Below are positions 26,759-35,795 of a stretch of DNA of 64,000 bases, one piece after another; positions within the stretch are counted from its first letter, which is position 1, and each line of letters starts with the position of its first letter. Position numbers and translations under genes: made by a program. The notes under the pieces are model-generated. The model was not told the DNA's origin. It was given only the letters and a program-made list of their open reading frames with translations, and made no database searches. The DNA lies in the NCBI GenBank assembly GCA_963832945.1, contig CAWHVV010000002.1, positions 124,001-188,000 of the forward strand, given 5' to 3'. The stretch comes from JAFEDN01 sp963832945 (GTDB lineage: Bacteria; Pseudomonadota; Gammaproteobacteria; Coxiellales; Coxiellaceae).

Positions 26759-29236
26759 ATGCCGTTCGAGAAAATTGACGTCCCGCTATTGCGCAACTGC
26801 GAATTGAAAAGCCCGGCATCGAAAACCCCCTGTCATTATTACGTCGGTCAACTGACAGTGACTGTGGCCGCCGATCAATGGACGCCTATTCCCTCGCGCG
26901 AGGTATTCAGCCGGCCTATCGCCGGTTCGGAACCTTTAATTTGGGCGCGATCCGCCGTCACCGGCCAGTTGTTTGTCCGCCTGCAAACCCGGCAACACCA
27001 CACTCAAAAAATGCTGCTCAGATACGCATTCGCGGCAATGAAGGTAACCAGCCATTTACAAACCTGGCGTCATCAGAAATTACCCATCCCCATTCGGGAT
27101 GCGTTCACCGCGTTAAGTAAAAATGAAAAAATCTTGGCGTACTTTCCCAAATTTCGGCAGTTCATCACTGATATGCAATCGGCAGAAAATGATCAGACCC
27201 GATATGCTCGCATCAAACGCTATTGTCAAATGGATCCCGCATCCGGTTTTACCGATGCTCCATTCGACAAGAAAGCCTCTCTAGCTGTGCTCGAATTCAT
27301 GGGCACATTACGGCTGAAAGACGTCAACACCAGGACCGACTTACATTCGATCTTCAATACCTTACTGCAACAAAAAGGTGTCTGTGGAGATATCACCCGC
27401 TGCGCGAAACTATTGTGCGGATACTACGGTGAAATACCCTGTCATATTGGACTCAGCGTAACGCATGCCTTCCTGAATTGGTCATATCGGGAAAAGGATA
27501 AATTCATCACCAGCACTACTGACCTCGGCGGCGGCAAGGCGCAAGTTACTTGCCGGCCACTCGCTCATCTCCCTGCGGAAATCAAAACCAGCCTGCGCCC
27601 GGCGGAAGAATACACGACAGACTTAAAACCAAAACATCACAGCGAAGCAGAAGAATACACCGCCGATTTAGAAGACAAACATCAGAGCGAATTGGAAAAA
27701 CATAAAGCACAAGTCATCGCACAGGCGCTGATTGAATTTAAATCCGTTATTTCAGACGGCGAAGATTCTCGCAATCTGACCGAATATTGGCGCCTCCTCT
27801 TATCCTGTCCCAATCCGCTGATTTATTTTCCCAAGTCCGCCGATATGCAAAAAGCGCTGGCCGCTTTGCGACTGTATGCTTTGGAACAACTCGGCTTCGC
27901 GCCCCGGCAATTATTCTATATCAATGATCCCGAACAACTCTCCAGCTGGTGGGAAACCGTTCACATCGGCGGTCATCAACTGGAAATTGTTCCGGGCTGG
28001 CTGCAACAATTTCTGCTAGAGAAAATTCCCCGGATTCTGGTGCTCAATCTGGATAAATTTAAACCCTACGATTTAGCCTCTAATCAGGGGATCGGCGATA
28101 AACAACGCACTCTCCAAAATCTGATTTTGCCTGAACATATTCAAGTGATTTGTTTCGCTCCGCTGGAACTGGCTCGTGAAGATATCTTTTTGTCCCGATT
28201 CACCGAGGTTGCCTGGCGCGAGGATTTATTCTCAGCAGCCGAACCCATTCCGTATTTATGGCCAACGCCTGCGGAAGAAAAAACACCGGCGCCGGAGGTT
28301 ATGCATTTATACGGCGATTCCCGGCTTATCTCAAATTGCCTGGGCGTTCCGGAACTGGAAGGCGATCGTCCAGCATTTTCCCCGGGGCCGTTAGCGCGCG
28401 CCATGACTGAAAAACACAATCTGCTATTAACAGATGTGCCGGAAAAACTCCATTCTTTGTTATTTCTCGCTGCATTCCGCAGGCAAGCTATGGTTAACGG
28501 CATCCCGCAAGAATTCCCGGACATCAAAATTTATCACGGCCAACATGCGCAACCCGACAGTCCCTATATCCGGTTCGTCGACGATATTAAAAGTATCGTT
28601 AGCCCGTTCTACCTGAATCCACACTATTACCCGCTCCTGGTGAAAGGCAGGCGCCGCATTGATCCCGAGACCGGTTACAGTTATTCAAGTCCTGCGTTGT
28701 TATTGACGGACGAGTTGCCCGGCGTCATCGTGGTGACGCGTTCGCTATTGTATTCCGAGTGGCGCCGGCTGATCGATGTTGTCAACCAGCGCCAAAAACC
28801 CGTCTCACTGTATCTGTGCCCTGGCGTCCGGATTGCGGGTACCGAATATGCGGCGCCTCTGCCGGAGGAGATCAACATCAGCGAAGAATTTAAAACTCTG
28901 CCGGACCGCAGTGGCGTGATCGAATCCACTGAGCCGGAAAGGACTCTGGCCGAACTGCAAAAGCACCATGATTTCTGTGCAGACGACGTAGTTACCCTCA
29001 CGCCCAGCGTGGGTCTGGAACTACTGGAGCTGATTAGCCGCAAAGGAAATAATTTTCTACTAAACTACAAACCCGGCTGGCTCCTGTCGCGATTGCGCAC
29101 AGAAAAAACCATCACGATATTAATGGGCGATATGACGCCTTCACTCTTCAACGCCCTGGAATCTTTATTTTCCCCGGCATCGTATCTCTATACCAACAAC
29201 GGCAGGGAACTTTTCCTGGACGAGTGTTCTGGATAA
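26759..29236 (+). CDS. giant LRR/AAA+ protein, fragment 2: transglutaminase-like domain and degenerate AAA modules
   Basis: 825 residues from the first ATG, but the frame is open back to about 26600 (reading STLDHLKIKDDGHIVFSA), so this is not a natural start. A transglutaminase-like Cys-His-Asp triad is visible: C209 in QQKGVCGDITRCAKLL, H236 in GLSVTHAFLNW, D255 in STTDLGGGK. Later sections (RILVLNLDKFKPYDL, HIQVICFAPLELAREDIF, TITILMGDMTPSLFNALESL, 20 residues) look like AAA+ modules that have lost Walker A, as seen in midasin- or dynein-like chains. It stops at 29236 from a frameshift. Confidence 0.65.
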   Translation: MPFEKIDVPLLRNCELKSPASKTPCHYYVGQLTVTVAADQWTPIPSREVFSRPIAGSEPLIWARSAVTGQLFVRLQTRQHHTQKMLLRYAFAAMKVTSHLQTWRHQKLPIPIRDAFTALSKNEKILAYFPKFRQFITDMQSAENDQTRYARIKRYCQMDPASGFTDAPFDKKASLAVLEFMGTLRLKDVNTRTDLHSIFNTLLQQKGVCGDITRCAKLLCGYYGEIPCHIGLSVTHAFLNWSYREKDKFITSTTDLGGGKAQVTCRPLAHLPAEIKTSLRPAEEYTTDLKPKHHSEAEEYTADLEDKHQSELEKHKAQVIAQALIEFKSVISDGEDSRNLTEYWRLLLSCPNPLIYFPKSADMQKALAALRLYALEQLGFAPRQLFYINDPEQLSSWWETVHIGGHQLEIVPGWLQQFLLEKIPRILVLNLDKFKPYDLASNQGIGDKQRTLQNLILPEHIQVICFAPLELAREDIFLSRFTEVAWREDLFSAAEPIPYLWPTPAEEKTPAPEVMHLYGDSRLISNCLGVPELEGDRPAFSPGPLARAMTEKHNLLLTDVPEKLHSLLFLAAFRRQAMVNGIPQEFPDIKIYHGQHAQPDSPYIRFVDDIKSIVSPFYLNPHYYPLLVKGRRRIDPETGYSYSSPALLLTDELPGVIVVTRSLLYSEWRRLIDVVNQRQKPVSLYLCPGVRIAGTEYAAPLPEEINISEEFKTLPDRSGVIESTEPERTLAELQKHHDFCADDVVTLTPSVGLELLELISRKGNNFLLNYKPGWLLSRLRTEKTITILMGDMTPSLFNALESLFSPASYLYTNNGRELFLDECSG

Positions 29237-29299
29237 CCAGCGCGAAACACAGGCCGTTGCCCAGCACGGTTCCCTGCTACAGATATGGTGAGGAACTGA

Positions 29300-31063
29300 A
29301 AATTACACCGGAAGAAAAAGACAGCGCAGGGCATAGACGCATTTTCTTATCGTGAAAAAGTCCAGCAGGTACGCGCCTTTATCCAGGATGAACACGAAGC
29401 GGGGGCGGTTTTTTTAGAACTGCTCGGGCCGCCCGGTTCCGGCAAAACCACCAGCGTCACTCAGGCGATTAAAGATATCCGCAGCAGCGGTCAATCTGTC
29501 CAGCACTTTTTATCTGTCGACGATTACATCCAGTGGCGCACCGCAGAGGCAGATGATGAGAAATCTTTGTGCGTTCTGCAGTTAGACGATTGTCGATTGT
29601 CCGCGCCCGGACATCTGGAATTCCTGCGCGATATCGCCCGTAAAAATCAATTCTACTGGAAAGGCGCCTGGTATCCCAAATTAAAAGTTATTATGACCAA
29701 TAATCCCGAATCCGATCCCCGTCATGAAAAACATCCGCTGTTTCATGATCTACCCTTTCCATCCTTATCGTTTACACCATTTACTTCGGCGGAACTGGAC
29801 GAATACATCCTTCAGCCGTTGCTCAGGGAAATCAAAGCGATCAGCGACAACCTTGCGCCCTTCAGTGAATTGATCTTATCAGCTTATCAATACGTCGCTA
29901 AATCTCTGTCCTATGTGTGTATTTCTTCACGAGAATTGAAGACCGTCTGCCATCGACTGGCGGTACTGCTGCGCATTTATCCCGAAGAAAATCCGGTGCA
30001 GGTTTGTGCCCACGCCTGTTACGAAGAATTTTTCGGTTTATTCCAGGAAGAAAGTCAACGCCAGGCATTTTGGAAATCGCTGCGGCAATCCATCAACCTG
30101 ACAGACGAGTCAGAGCGGCTGCCAATTACTGTAGACCCGATATTAAAAGATACTCTGCAAAAACAGGGCCTGCAACTGACGGAGCAGGGCGACCAGATGG
30201 TGGCTATGATTCAGCGTCTGTTACAGATGCGCGAACTGGATAGCCGGAAAAATTCCCATGGCAAATGCGGATTACTGTTCGAAGGGCCGCCCGGCATTTT
30301 AAAAACCGAATTGAGTATCGCGGTGCTGGAAGCGCATGGTGTCACCACTGCTCCTGTGGCCCCTGACGGAAAGGCGCATTATCTCAACCTGGTCGCCGGC
30401 AAGCCCGTGCTGATGGAAAAACAGCTACGGGTCGCCCACTCCGCCGAGTGGATTGTGGTGTGCAATGAATTGAACTTACTGAAACTTGAGACAATCGAGT
30501 TGTTGATGAAATTACTGGATGCCGGGTTATGCCTGATTGCTACCGGAAATTCCAGCCTGGCCGGCAGTGGCCGCCAACCTCTTCTCCCGGCGATCAAAAA
30601 TCGTTTACAGGTTTTCTATCTGAAAGACTACAATCGTCATCAATTGATCGGGTTCGCCAGGAATCGAGGTTTGCAGGAAGGCGCTCTGCTGGCTGATATG
30701 TTTCTGGCGCTACGCGATTATCAAACCCGGTATCAATTGGCAGTCGCCAACCCACGGCATTATTTTCGCTGGTTAGAAACATTGGTGAAATTGCCGCGAA
30801 ACAAACGCACGGTTGCCGTGATTGCACAGCATTTGCTGAAAGCCGCGTGCAACCCGCTGTTAAGATCGCAAAAATATGTGAAGCCTGGTCAACACCATGC
30901 CCTGGAATATATTTTGCGCCGTGTTCCCGCCAAGAGTTTTCCGAAAGCCGGGAGTACTTTCAGGGACGCGAATAAATTGATTATGGTATGTTCCAACCCC
31001 AAAATTAAGTTGAAACCGGCAACGTCGCCGACTTCATCCAGCGATCAATGTCTGATGATGTAA
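29300..31063 (+). CDS. giant LRR/AAA+ protein, fragment 3: two AAA+ ATPase modules and C-terminal CaaX box
   Basis: Open from 29300; the first usable start codon (TTG, 29567) would cut off the first Walker A, so this is a continuation. Module 1: Walker A LLGPPGSGKTTS and Walker B-like CVLQLDDCRLS with sensor-like KVIMTNNPESDP. Module 2: GPPGILKTEL, WIVVCNELNLLKLETIEL and LIATGNSSLAGSGRQPLLPA, then NRLQVFYL, the pattern of midasin/McrB-like AAA domains (Asn-rich sensor, GR arginine finger). The protein ends SSSDQCLMM, a CaaX box whose last Met favours farnesylation in a eukaryotic cell. Confidence 0.7.
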   Translation, partial: KLHRKKKTAQGIDAFSYREKVQQVRAFIQDEHEAGAVFLELLGPPGSGKTTSVTQAIKDIRSSGQSVQHFLSVDDYIQWRTAEADDEKSLCVLQLDDCRLSAPGHLEFLRDIARKNQFYWKGAWYPKLKVIMTNNPESDPRHEKHPLFHDLPFPSLSFTPFTSAELDEYILQPLLREIKAISDNLAPFSELILSAYQYVAKSLSYVCISSRELKTVCHRLAVLLRIYPEENPVQVCAHACYEEFFGLFQEESQRQAFWKSLRQSINLTDESERLPITVDPILKDTLQKQGLQLTEQGDQMVAMIQRLLQMRELDSRKNSHGKCGLLFEGPPGILKTELSIAVLEAHGVTTAPVAPDGKAHYLNLVAGKPVLMEKQLRVAHSAEWIVVCNELNLLKLETIELLMKLLDAGLCLIATGNSSLAGSGRQPLLPAIKNRLQVFYLKDYNRHQLIGFARNRGLQEGALLADMFLALRDYQTRYQLAVANPRHYFRWLETLVKLPRNKRTVAVIAQHLLKAACNPLLRSQKYVKPGQHHALEYILRRVPAKSFPKAGSTFRDANKLIMVCSNPKIKLKPATSPTSSSDQCLMM

Positions 31064-31075
31064 TTAATAAGTAAA

Positions 31076-32062
31076 TTATAGCTTCGAAATTAATTTAAAG
31101 TTCGAATGGGATAAGCCACGTTCTTTTGCCAATCGGAAAAACAGATGACTGTCGTTTTTGAAATTTAAATTCAGGCGTTTTTCGTAATGAGACAACAGCA
31201 CGCCGTCAACGGTGACCCCGTGGAATTTCTCTCCAGTGCTTTTGTTTTCATCCAGTAAAGACAGCACGCTATTGTTATGGGGGATTTTATCCATGAAACG
31301 ATCATTATGATCGCTGATTAAATAGGGATTGATATTGAAATCCGCGCAAAAAACCATGCTATCATTGGCGTATTGGTGCAAAACCGCAGCGGTTAAATAA
31401 CAATATATTTTTCCCTGGGTCGATAAGTCTGATTTTGAGGTCTTATGTTCATCGCCGGAAAAAGGAAAATGCGCCAAAGCCAGATATCTTTTTTGTTTAT
31501 TTCGCTCTAACTCCCATATCTGAAAGCGGTTGGCTATTTTTTCTTTTACCTCGCAATTTTCAGCCTGTTGGCACGGGACTTTATTCACTTTGTAATTTAG
31601 GTCTGCGAGCATCAACAATCCCCAGGGTTGATAAGAGGGCATATCCGGTTTATAAAAGCCGATGCCGGCTGTCAATCTTTTCATCCAGAAAAATTGTTTG
31701 AGATCGGAAAATAATTTGTTGACATGATCTGTTTTTATAGGCCCTTCACACAATGCGATCGCATATATCTGTGGATGGTGGTAAACAATTTCAGCGATCA
31801 CGCAGGCGATCATGGTGAGTCGTTTGACATATTGATGGTCATTTTCTTCGAGTTTGAAACCATTATTATAACCACCGCCATTTCCTCGTCGCATGCCTTT
31901 CATCATGACATTCCAGAATAAAATATTATTGACAACCGGGTGGTGATCAGAAATTTCAGCGGTGATAACGTCATTGCCATTCAAACAGGCAAGACTGTAT
32001 TCGTTAAATGACTGGGTTCGTTTTTCATCTCTATTCAATATTTTGGTGAGTATCGTTTTCAT
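31076..32062 (-). CDS. endonuclease/exonuclease/phosphatase (EEP) fold protein
   Basis: 328 residues. EEP superfamily landmarks appear in order: N51 in NILFWNVMMKGM, E106 in AIALCEGPIK, H198 in YLALAHFPFSG, D241 and N243 in VFCADFNINPYL, D286 in GVTVDGVLLS, and a closing Ser-His (H319) in RGLSHSNFKL. Together they form the DNase I/phosphoinositide-phosphatase metal site. The overall sequence is otherwise unfamiliar. There is no signal peptide. Sitting in an effector-like island, it may act on host nucleic acid or lipid, but the substrate cannot be told. It is convergent with the giant gene, 12 bases apart. Confidence 0.6.
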   Translation of the reverse strand: MKTILTKILNRDEKRTQSFNEYSLACLNGNDVITAEISDHHPVVNNILFWNVMMKGMRRGNGGGYNNGFKLEENDHQYVKRLTMIACVIAEIVYHHPQIYAIALCEGPIKTDHVNKLFSDLKQFFWMKRLTAGIGFYKPDMPSYQPWGLLMLADLNYKVNKVPCQQAENCEVKEKIANRFQIWELERNKQKRYLALAHFPFSGDEHKTSKSDLSTQGKIYCYLTAAVLHQYANDSMVFCADFNINPYLISDHNDRFMDKIPHNNSVLSLLDENKSTGEKFHGVTVDGVLLSHYEKRLNLNFKNDSHLFFRLAKERGLSHSNFKLISKL

Positions 32063-32150
32063 ATATGCCTCTTTTAGTTAAAAAATATTAGATGAAGTTA
32101 TAATGAGGCTGATACGATAACGAGTAAAATCAATTAATTTTATTAAATCA

Positions 32151-32399
32151 ATAGATAAAAACTATATCACGTGCTGGATAGCCGCCGCGAAGCAATCGGG
32201 ACGTAAAATACCTAAACCGGGGGAATTGGAACATCTCAGTGGAAAATGGGTACAGCGCGTTCCCAAATCTGTTCATTTACGATTGGTTGAAAAAGCTAAA
32301 AAAGAGGGTGTGAGTCTAAATACGCTAGTAGTTGCCATGCTTGCAGAAGGATTAGGCAAACAAAAAACTTCCCGTAATAACGAAAAATCGCGTCATTAA
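32151..32399 (+). pseudogene. HicB-family antitoxin remnant
   Basis: The frame ending at 32397-32399 reads IAAAKQSGRKIPKPGE, then SGKWVQRVPKSVHLRLVEKA (20 residues) and GVSLNTLVVAMLAEGLG. These are the linker and ribbon-helix-helix C-terminal half of HicB antitoxins. No start codon or N-terminal HicB domain is present and no hicA is next to it. This is the only content I can support in the 488-base gap between the EEP gene and the first paralogue, apart from the AT-rich promoter region of the latter. Confidence 0.7.
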
Positions 32400-32550
32400 A
32401 AACTGGTACCGTTTCAATTTAATTCTGTTCAATCTTTATAAGATATCAGGGTTAAACGGCATCGTCATTTAATAATTTCTTAACAATTAAGTATTAAAAT
32501 ATGCATTATTAAGTTAAAAAGACATTTATTACCAGTTTGACGCGTACAAA

Positions 32551-34458
32551 ATGAAAAAAGAATACATTAAACAATTACAAATCTCTCAAATAAAGGAGAA
32601 CAAAGAACTGATGTGGGACACTCTCTGGGGTGGAGAGGTAGAATGTGATTTTGAAACTCTGAATTTTGAGACTTTTGAAAATTGGACTAACTGCGTTCAG
32701 GAACACGCTATCGGTAAAATTTTTCGGGTTTTGAATTTAATCCGCGGTGATAAAATGGATCTTATCCAACTCTTATCATTACCTCTTCTCGAGTGGGAAA
32801 AAAACTTAAAATCACAAAAGTTATGGGACTCTTTTGTGGAACGCGTGGGTGAAAAGCCCTTCAGTTTTTTTTATCATGCCATCGCCCATAACGCCATTGA
32901 ATCTATAAAATTTTTTACGAAAGAAAAAAAATGTGCCATCACTCTGGAACATTTAGAGTGCGCCATTAATAATCATGCCGAATCTGCATTGTCACTTCTT
33001 TTAAAAGATTTCAAGTTAAGCCCTCCTGAAAGGAATTCTCTTATCGAGAGAGCCTGTTCAAAGGGAAATGTCACCATGGTCAACATGCTGTTTGACGGCC
33101 CTGACGGTGATCTGCATTATTTCAAAAAAAGGATAGAAACGGATAAAGAAGATATTTACTCAGTTGTTTCTTTAGCCTATCGAAATTCAAATATGCAGGA
33201 TGTGGATAAGGCTCTGCAAAAATATATCAATTTTCTTAAAATAAGAGAGAATTCGCAAAATATTCTTAAAAAAATATTTCAGGCGCGGCAGGATTACCTG
33301 GAATGGGGTACGCAGATTGCTAAATATCGTAGAGAAAGTGATTTAAATGAACTTTCCACGGTATACCTGCCGCAAGAGCAATCAATTAGTTTAGAGCAGG
33401 ATATCAAATTTGGTCTTGAAAATTTTAACGTCATTAAGAAAATCCTGGAAAAAAAAGAGGTTAAATTGGAACTAACGGAAGATTTTAAAGAATCATTCCC
33501 ACTTCCTTCTGATTTAAAGGATCAGGGCAATTTCTATTCCATGCGCGCTTTGCTCAGCATTTTTTCCGAGGAGCATTATCAGGAAGGGATCAGACGGAAA
33601 AATCCTGATGCCAAAGAATTTAAAGCCTTACGGGAAAGAAGAACTGGAGTCAAACACTTTACGAAATTTTTAAAAAACCGTTATGATCATGCCTCACCTT
33701 TTGTTGAAGCCATGTTTACCCTCCCCGATCCGGATAACGAATACTTTGCCCGAAGACCTATTATGGATCCCTTTGGTCATAAGCATGAACTGGCGTATGC
33801 TCATCTTTATAAAGGCATTGAAATGTGTGGGGTCTCGCTCGAAGGGCAATTGTGGTGTCACGGCAAAGCGCCTGTCAAAGAAATATGGCCCTTTATAGAA
33901 CGGTTGCATGCGGAAGTTTTCAGCATGTCTTCCGAGGAAATTCGTAAAAATCCTATGGATTTTTATAACAAAGTTGTGGAAGTCATCTGGTTAATGGGGA
34001 ATCTCTCGCCCATGATGCGGGGAACAGGGCGTTATGTCGAGCAATGGCTGGCCTTGGTGCATAAATATCATGGTTTATCCATGCCGATTTTAAAACCCGG
34101 ATTGCAATTGGACTGTCTGGATCTTACTTTCAGTCTGCCGGTTTATCAGAAACTGTTTTTGAGCTTTTGCGAGCCGAATTCACTGGAACCCTTTGTTGCC
34201 GCGGCTCATCAGAAGCAATGTGAAACCGACCCTGACACTATCAGACTGATGGAACATTTTAAAATCAATCGACCTGAGCCGTGTGAGCCCCTTAAGATTC
34301 CCATGATTGAATCTGCTCCTGTACCTGTCTTACCTGTCTTATCAGATGTACGGAATGTCCCTACTGCGTCTTTGTTAAGCCTGAGCCAGCAGGAGTTGTT
34401 TAAAATGTCCAGGACAGGTGGATTGGTTACGGAAACTCAAAAAAGTTTTGATTTATAA
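32551..34458 (+). CDS. ankyrin-like helical-repeat protein, paralogue 1
   Basis: 635 residues; no named family recognised. The N-terminal ~230 residues contain ankyrin-like helix pairs (HAIAHNAIESIKFFTKEKKC, LECAINNHAESALSLLLKD, LIERACSKGNVTMVNMLFDG), 20 residues or fewer each. The middle is a charged helical segment and the C-terminal half a compact domain with EYFARRPIMDPFGHKHEL and LCHGKAP-like CHGKAPVKEIWPFIERLHAE. It is a close duplicate of 35796-37679. No signal peptide. By composition, AT content and neighbours it is a candidate host-directed protein. The upstream region shares a block with that of its paralogue (ATATCAGGGTTAAACGGCAT). Confidence 0.75.
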   Translation: MKKEYIKQLQISQIKENKELMWDTLWGGEVECDFETLNFETFENWTNCVQEHAIGKIFRVLNLIRGDKMDLIQLLSLPLLEWEKNLKSQKLWDSFVERVGEKPFSFFYHAIAHNAIESIKFFTKEKKCAITLEHLECAINNHAESALSLLLKDFKLSPPERNSLIERACSKGNVTMVNMLFDGPDGDLHYFKKRIETDKEDIYSVVSLAYRNSNMQDVDKALQKYINFLKIRENSQNILKKIFQARQDYLEWGTQIAKYRRESDLNELSTVYLPQEQSISLEQDIKFGLENFNVIKKILEKKEVKLELTEDFKESFPLPSDLKDQGNFYSMRALLSIFSEEHYQEGIRRKNPDAKEFKALRERRTGVKHFTKFLKNRYDHASPFVEAMFTLPDPDNEYFARRPIMDPFGHKHELAYAHLYKGIEMCGVSLEGQLWCHGKAPVKEIWPFIERLHAEVFSMSSEEIRKNPMDFYNKVVEVIWLMGNLSPMMRGTGRYVEQWLALVHKYHGLSMPILKPGLQLDCLDLTFSLPVYQKLFLSFCEPNSLEPFVAAAHQKQCETDPDTIRLMEHFKINRPEPCEPLKIPMIESAPVPVLPVLSDVRNVPTASLLSLSQQELFKMSRTGGLVTETQKSFDL

Positions 34459-34484
34459 ATAACAACGCTCCAGCACTTCTTCAG
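34459..34484 (-). repeat. short copy of the ABC ATPase gene 3' end (left piece)
   Basis: AACAACGCTCCAGCACTTCT matches AGCAACGCTCCAGCACTTCT near 39226, at the end of the ABC ATPase gene. It continues on the other side of the inverted-repeat element at 35576-35660, which shows that the element landed inside an older duplicated fragment. Confidence 0.75.
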
Positions 34485-35565
34485 CAGGGCTGTCCCGAGT
34501 TTTTTTATATTTTAATCATTGCCATGTATATGTGAAAATATGTAGAGAGATAACTATATTGATTTAAACCCCCTCCGCGGTATTCCCGGCATCCGCCCAA
34601 AGGCTCGCAGGATCTTCACTGCGGGTCCTGTCAGACTCCACTCAGGCCCCGTGCTCGTTACGCGTAATAGCAGGCGCATAGCACGGTTAGAGAGATTGTG
34701 CAGTGAAACTATTCAGGGCGCTTGAGTGGAGCCGGTCCGCTTCACTGCGCGCGCGGCCTGAGTTCCGTCTGCCACCCGCGCTCATTGCGAATGGGCGGAT
34801 GGCCGGGAATACCGCTATGTGCCCCGTCGAAGTTTTCCTCAGGAACGCATCCATGAAATCAGAGGCCAATCATCCCGCTATCCCAAACCAAAGTAGGGAA
34901 ATTCAGGTAATGAATATAAGGTTTTACCCTTTAACAAGTGCCTTGTATAAAATCGTATCTATGATTCCAAAATAGGTAGTGACGACAATATGGTAAAATT
35001 GATTCAATGTGCAACTTAAGAAGGAGATACAGTCAGGTTATGGTTTATAAGGAATTATACAGATGAATTTTGGCTTTTTGTTTTTTTTGGGATCATAGAT
35101 ATGATTTACATGAGGCGCTTGTTAAAGGGTAAAACCTTATATTCGTTACTGAATTGCCTGCTTTGGTTTGGGATAGCGGGGATGATTGGCCTCTGATTTC
35201 ATGGATGTGTTCCTGAGGAAAATTTTGACGGGGCACATAGCGGTATTCCCGGCCATCCGCCCATTCGCAATGAGCGCGGGTGGCAGACGGAACTCAGGCC
35301 GCGCGCGCAGTGAAGCGGACCGGCTCCACTCATGCGCCCTGAATAGCTCCACTGCACAATCTCTCTAACTGTGCTATGCGCCTGCTATTACGCGTAACGA
35401 GCACGGGGCCTGAGTGGAGTCTGACAGGACCCGCAGTGAAGATCCTGCGAGCCTTTGGGCGGATGCCGGGAATACCGCGGAGGGGGTTTAAATCAAAAAA
35501 GTTATCTCTCTACATATTTTCACATACACAATGATTAAAATATAAAAAAACTCGGGACAGCCTTG
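34485..35565. mobile_element. 1.08-kb inverted-repeat element with 10-bp target duplication
   Basis: Two arms of about 480 bp (34485-34972 and 35090-35565) are inverted copies around a ~115-bp AT-rich spacer. The ends are CAGGGCTGTCCCGAG on the left and, inverted, CAAGGCTGTCCCGAG on the right. ACTTCTTCAG flanks both sides (34475-34484 and 35566-35575). Within each arm a smaller palindrome opens with GCGGTATTCCCGG. The arms are much richer in GC than the flanks. Open frames in the arms are mirror images of each other and look like chance; no transposase is present, so it is non-autonomous. Confidence 0.85.
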
Positions 35566-35575
35566 ACTTCTTCAG

Positions 35576-35660
35576 TATTGAGTTGGTTTTTTTCAGCACC
35601 ATCGGCCTGCAGGCGAATTTTGCCTTCCGCCAAAGCCGGCAGCCGGTTGTATTTTAAGAA
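35576..35660 (-). pseudogene. duplicated fragment of the ABC ATPase gene 3' end (right piece)
   Basis: ATCGGCCTGCAGGCGAATTT followed by TGCCTTCCGCCAAAGCC and AGCCGGTTG repeats 39276-39325, the last codons of the ABC ATPase gene at 39217-39975, with scattered differences and small deletions. It marks the boundary of a tandem duplication that also copied the 1.9-kb paralogous gene. The rest of 35660-35795 is the promoter region of paralogue 2. Confidence 0.8.
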
Positions 35661-35795
35661 TAACTCTGCGCGTATTTTCCTTCAAACAAAAAATCTAAGC
35701 CCAATTTCAATCTTTATGATAAAATATCAGGGTTAAACGGCATCTTTCATTTAATAATATCTTAAGAAATTTATTCCCAAGGGGACGTGTACAGA

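Larger units (their letters stand above)
24592..31063 (+). pseudogene. whole giant LRR-transglutaminase-AAA+ gene, at least four frameshifts
   Basis: The three fragments above join into one reading of about 2,150 residues. The shifts are one between about 26555 and 26640 (frame 1 to 2) and three within 29231-29340. In the latter stretch the coding runs VLDNQRETQAVAQHGSLLQI (20 residues) in one frame, GEELKITPEEKDSA in a second, then IDAFSYREKVQQVRAF in a third. Codon-like composition and protein-like sequence persist across all of them. Either the gene is decaying or the assembly has indel errors, as suspected for hslU and argS. Confidence 0.7.

Noticed and set aside
32480..32530. TTAA-rich direct repeats upstream of paralogue 1, similar to PmrA-type boxes that control effectors in Coxiella and Legionella
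   Set aside because: The match to the cTTAATATT tandem consensus is poor and such words are frequent by chance in AT-rich DNA.
34687..35368. Four short open frames in the arms of the large palindrome (products such as FPAIRPFAMSAGGRRNSG)
   Set aside because: They are mirror images on both strands of repeat DNA, without ribosome binding sites; most likely chance frames in GC-rich repeats.
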